Part shown: in pieces, positions 62,388 to 64,000 of the stretch
Layout of the letters: the number at the start of each line of letters is the position of its first letter
Position numbering within the stretch: the first letter of the stretch is position 1
From: Chloroflexota bacterium
GTDB taxonomy: Bacteria > Chloroflexota > Anaerolineae > Aggregatilineales > Phototrophicaceae
Direction: 5' to 3'
Assembly: GCA_026708115.1 (NCBI GenBank)
Contig: JAPOVL010000041.1
Location: 1 to 64,000, forward strand
Length of the DNA stretch: 64,000 nucleotides
Program-made: the position numbers and the translations under genes
The notes under the pieces: model-generated
Database searches by the model: none
The model's input: the letters and a program-made list of their open reading frames with translations, nothing else
What the model was told of the DNA's origin: nothing

Positions 62388-62736
62388 GACGTCTGGTGAT
62401 GGGGGAGCGCGTCAGGGACGAGTGGGGAAGACATTGGGCGCAAAAGGGAGCTTTGCGGTTGGTCCGCGCCCAAGACCGATCAAATAAGGCTTGTTTGAGC
62501 ATCGGAAAGAACAAGGATGAGCGGGAGCAAGGGCGCGGAGCCGATTCTGGAAGTCCGCAATTTGAAGACGCATTTGGTCTACCCCACCCCCAGCCTGTCC
62601 CCCCTCGGTCCCCCCGCTAAGCAGGGGGCGGAAACCCCGAAGCATCAGGGAGGGGAGCGCAGGGCGGCGAGTTTGAATTGTAGAACGAATCGACGCCTGT
62701 TAATAGAGACTTGTAAACAGAAGCGGAAAGAACTTA
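62388..62736. other. Gap holding a duplicated gene fragment and a repeat C copy
   Basis: No complete gene is seen. It holds the OppD-like N-terminal fragment at 62517-62579 and a G-rich palindrome (CCCCCGCTAAGCAGGGGGCGG region, 62619-62640) of family C. Confidence 0.55.
62517..62579 (+). pseudogene. Duplicated 5' fragment of the oligopeptide ABC ATPase gene
   Basis: The first about 21 codons (start MSGSKGAEPILEVRNLKTHL) nearly repeat those at 62737-62799 ([20 protein letters not shown]). Identity is almost complete from GGCGCGGAGCCGAT. Then the frame runs into a repeat C copy. It is either a broken ATPase gene or the result of a repeat-linked duplication. Confidence 0.75.
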
Positions 62737-63759
62737 ATGTACGCTAGCAGTGGCGCGGAGCCGATCCTGGACGTCCGCAATTTGAAGACGCATTTCTTCA
62801 CCGACAAGGGTGTGGTGAAGGCGGTTAAGGGTGTGAGCTTCAGCCTGGCGAATGGAAAGACGCTGGGCATCGTCGGCGAAAGCGGCTGTGGCAAGAGCGT
62901 CACGGCGCATTCGATCATGCAATTGATCAAGTCCCCGCCAGGCGAGATCGTCGAAGGCGAGATAGTCTTTCGCCGGCAAAAGCGCCGCGCCGAAACGATT
63001 GATATCGTCCAGCTCGACCCCAAGGGAGTGGAGATGCGCAGCATCCGCGGCGGCGAGATCTCGATGATCTTTCAAGAGCCGATGACCTCGTTGAATCCGC
63101 TGCATACGGTTGGCCGGCAGATCTCTGAAGTGGTGGAATTGCATCAGGGTCTCGGCAAAAAAGAGGCGCTGAAGGTGGCGATTGATATGCTAGACCGCGT
63201 GCGCATTGCGGATCCGCAGGAGCGGGTCAAACAGTATCCGCATCAATTAAGCGGTGGCATGCGCCAGCGCGTGATGATTGCCCTGGCGCTCTCGTGCAAT
63301 CCCTCGATATTGATCGCGGACGAGCCGACAACTGCCTTGGACGTCACGATTCAGGCGCAGATTATCGATCTGATGGAGCAATTGCAAGAGGATTTCGGTT
63401 CGTCGATTATCATCATCACGCACAATTTGGGCGTGGTATCGCAAATGGCGGATTTTGTGGCGGTGATGTATTTCGGGCGCGTGGTCGAGTATGGCACGGC
63501 TGTCGATATATTCCGGAATCCGCAACATCCGTACACAGTTGGATTATTGCAGTCGATACCGGTTTTGGGACGGCGCAAGGATGTCTTGGTGCCGATCGAG
63601 GGGATTGTGCCCAATGCCATCGCAGATATCCCGGGCTGCGCCTTTGCCGACCGCTGCCCGCATGTGATGGAGAAATGTCGTCAGCATTTGCCGCCGGCCA
63701 CGACCGTCGATGGCGCGCATCAGGTCGCGTGCTGGCTTCATGAGCCGGTCGGCGCGTAA
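62737..63759 (+). CDS. Oligopeptide/dipeptide ABC transporter ATPase (OppD/DppD type)
   Basis: This 340-residue ATPase has Walker [10 protein letters not shown] (from about residue 47), Q-loop [10 protein letters not shown], signature LSGGMRQRV, Walker [13 protein letters not shown] and switch ITHNLG. A C-terminal oligo/HPY domain carries [15 protein letters not shown]. It energises import of a peptide or, in such neighbourhoods, an oligosaccharide. The following gene starts a binding protein, so an opp-like operon continues past the window. Confidence 0.94.
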   Translation: MYASSGAEPILDVRNLKTHFFTDKGVVKAVKGVSFSLANGKTLGIVGESGCGKSVTAHSIMQLIKSPPGEIVEGEIVFRRQKRRAETIDIVQLDPKGVEMRSIRGGEISMIFQEPMTSLNPLHTVGRQISEVVELHQGLGKKEALKVAIDMLDRVRIADPQERVKQYPHQLSGGMRQRVMIALALSCNPSILIADEPTTALDVTIQAQIIDLMEQLQEDFGSSIIIITHNLGVVSQMADFVAVMYFGRVVEYGTAVDIFRNPQHPYTVGLLQSIPVLGRRKDVLVPIEGIVPNAIADIPGCAFADRCPHVMEKCRQHLPPATTVDGAHQVACWLHEPVGA

Positions 63760-63905
63760 CCGACGAGACTGACGCTGCGGATTGCGCAACGCATTGAGAT
63801 TGGCGCAAGGCGCGCAATCTGCGCTTAACAAGCCTGAGTGAATTAACCTGCCAGCAGCAAGGCCGGCGGGATAGTTCTTTAACGAACAATTATGGAGGAG
63901 GATCG

Positions 63906-64000
63906 ATGAGATTTTCAGCACTAATTCGTCTGTTGCTGGTTTCAGCCCTGGCGCTGACAGCAGTGGGAGCCGGCTTCGCGCAGATGGGCGAAGTGGCCGA
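63906..64000 (+). CDS. Start of an ABC transporter substrate-binding protein (partial)
   Basis: The frame begins with a strong GGAGGAGG site and a signal peptide (MRFSALIRLLLVSALALTAV, then AGAGFAQ). It runs off the window after about 31 codons. Position after the OppD-type ATPase suggests a family 5 peptide-binding protein. Confidence 0.6.
   Translation, partial: MRFSALIRLLLVSALALTAVGAGFAQMGEVA

Overview
The window looks like chromosomal DNA of a GC-rich (roughly 58%) free-living bacterium, most likely a Chloroflexota member of the Anaerolineae/Caldilineae type. This is an inference from gene content: a DUF348-G5-3D cell-wall protein, a PPOX/F420-type flavoprotein, Uma2, DUF433/DUF5615 modules, leaderless or weak-leader promoters, and intergenic GGGCGAC...GTCGCCC hairpins. 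No rRNA, tRNA or CRISPR array was found by eye.

Layout. 0.4-4.1 kb: a two-gene heterodimeric ABC exporter. 4.1-5.4 kb: two toxin-antitoxin modules. 5.5-8.9 kb: a thioredoxin-like protein, a tyrosine recombinase with a 12-base G tract before its start, and an ISAs1-family insertion sequence with clean ends, a 9-bp target duplication and a nonsense-broken transposase. 9-23 kb: housekeeping and solitary genes (secreted HExxH protein, MoxR ATPase, sugar isomerase, HU, PfkB kinase, DinB, DNA glycosylase, S10 peptidase, DUF3800, recO, glycosyltransferase, YccF, phosphoesterase, trhO). 23.4-31 kb: envelope genes (glycosyltransferase, sugar-1-phosphate transferase, TetR, class B PBP, G5/3D protein). 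31-34.1 kb: a zinc/manganese uptake operon znuA-znuC-znuB whose binding protein has a long His/Asp tandem-repeat tract and a Fur/Zur-like operator. 34.4-45 kb: PhyH dioxygenase, F420/PPOX protein, a parA-parB pair, SRPBCC, DinB, rsfS, M1 peptidase, ANT(6)-like nucleotidyltransferase, UPF0173 hydrolase and a YceI protein.

45-50.1 kb is the most unusual part. A 750-residue protein joins an ITPase/Ham1 domain to an IMP-dehydrogenase-like domain. It is followed by three tandem paralogues of an unrecognised protein made of two Cys-containing modules. The 3' end of the fusion gene is repeated as a fragment before copies 2 and 3, so the array appears to have grown by tandem duplication of a unit of about 1 kb. 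Copy 1 carries an in-frame TGA, and copy 3 has lost its signal peptide.

50-64 kb is a carbohydrate catabolic region. It holds an ABC sugar importer with a second PhyH dioxygenase and two adjacent zinc alcohol dehydrogenases (one minus-strand operon with hairpin repeats in its gaps), rpiA, a sugar isomerase, a regulator combining a DeoR-type helix-turn-helix with a LacI-type sensor domain, a GH4 glycosidase with a candidate three-repeat operator, and the start of an oligopeptide/sugar ABC importer. At least four families of short interspersed repeats run through the whole window. One copy forms the last codons and stop of a glycosyltransferase gene.
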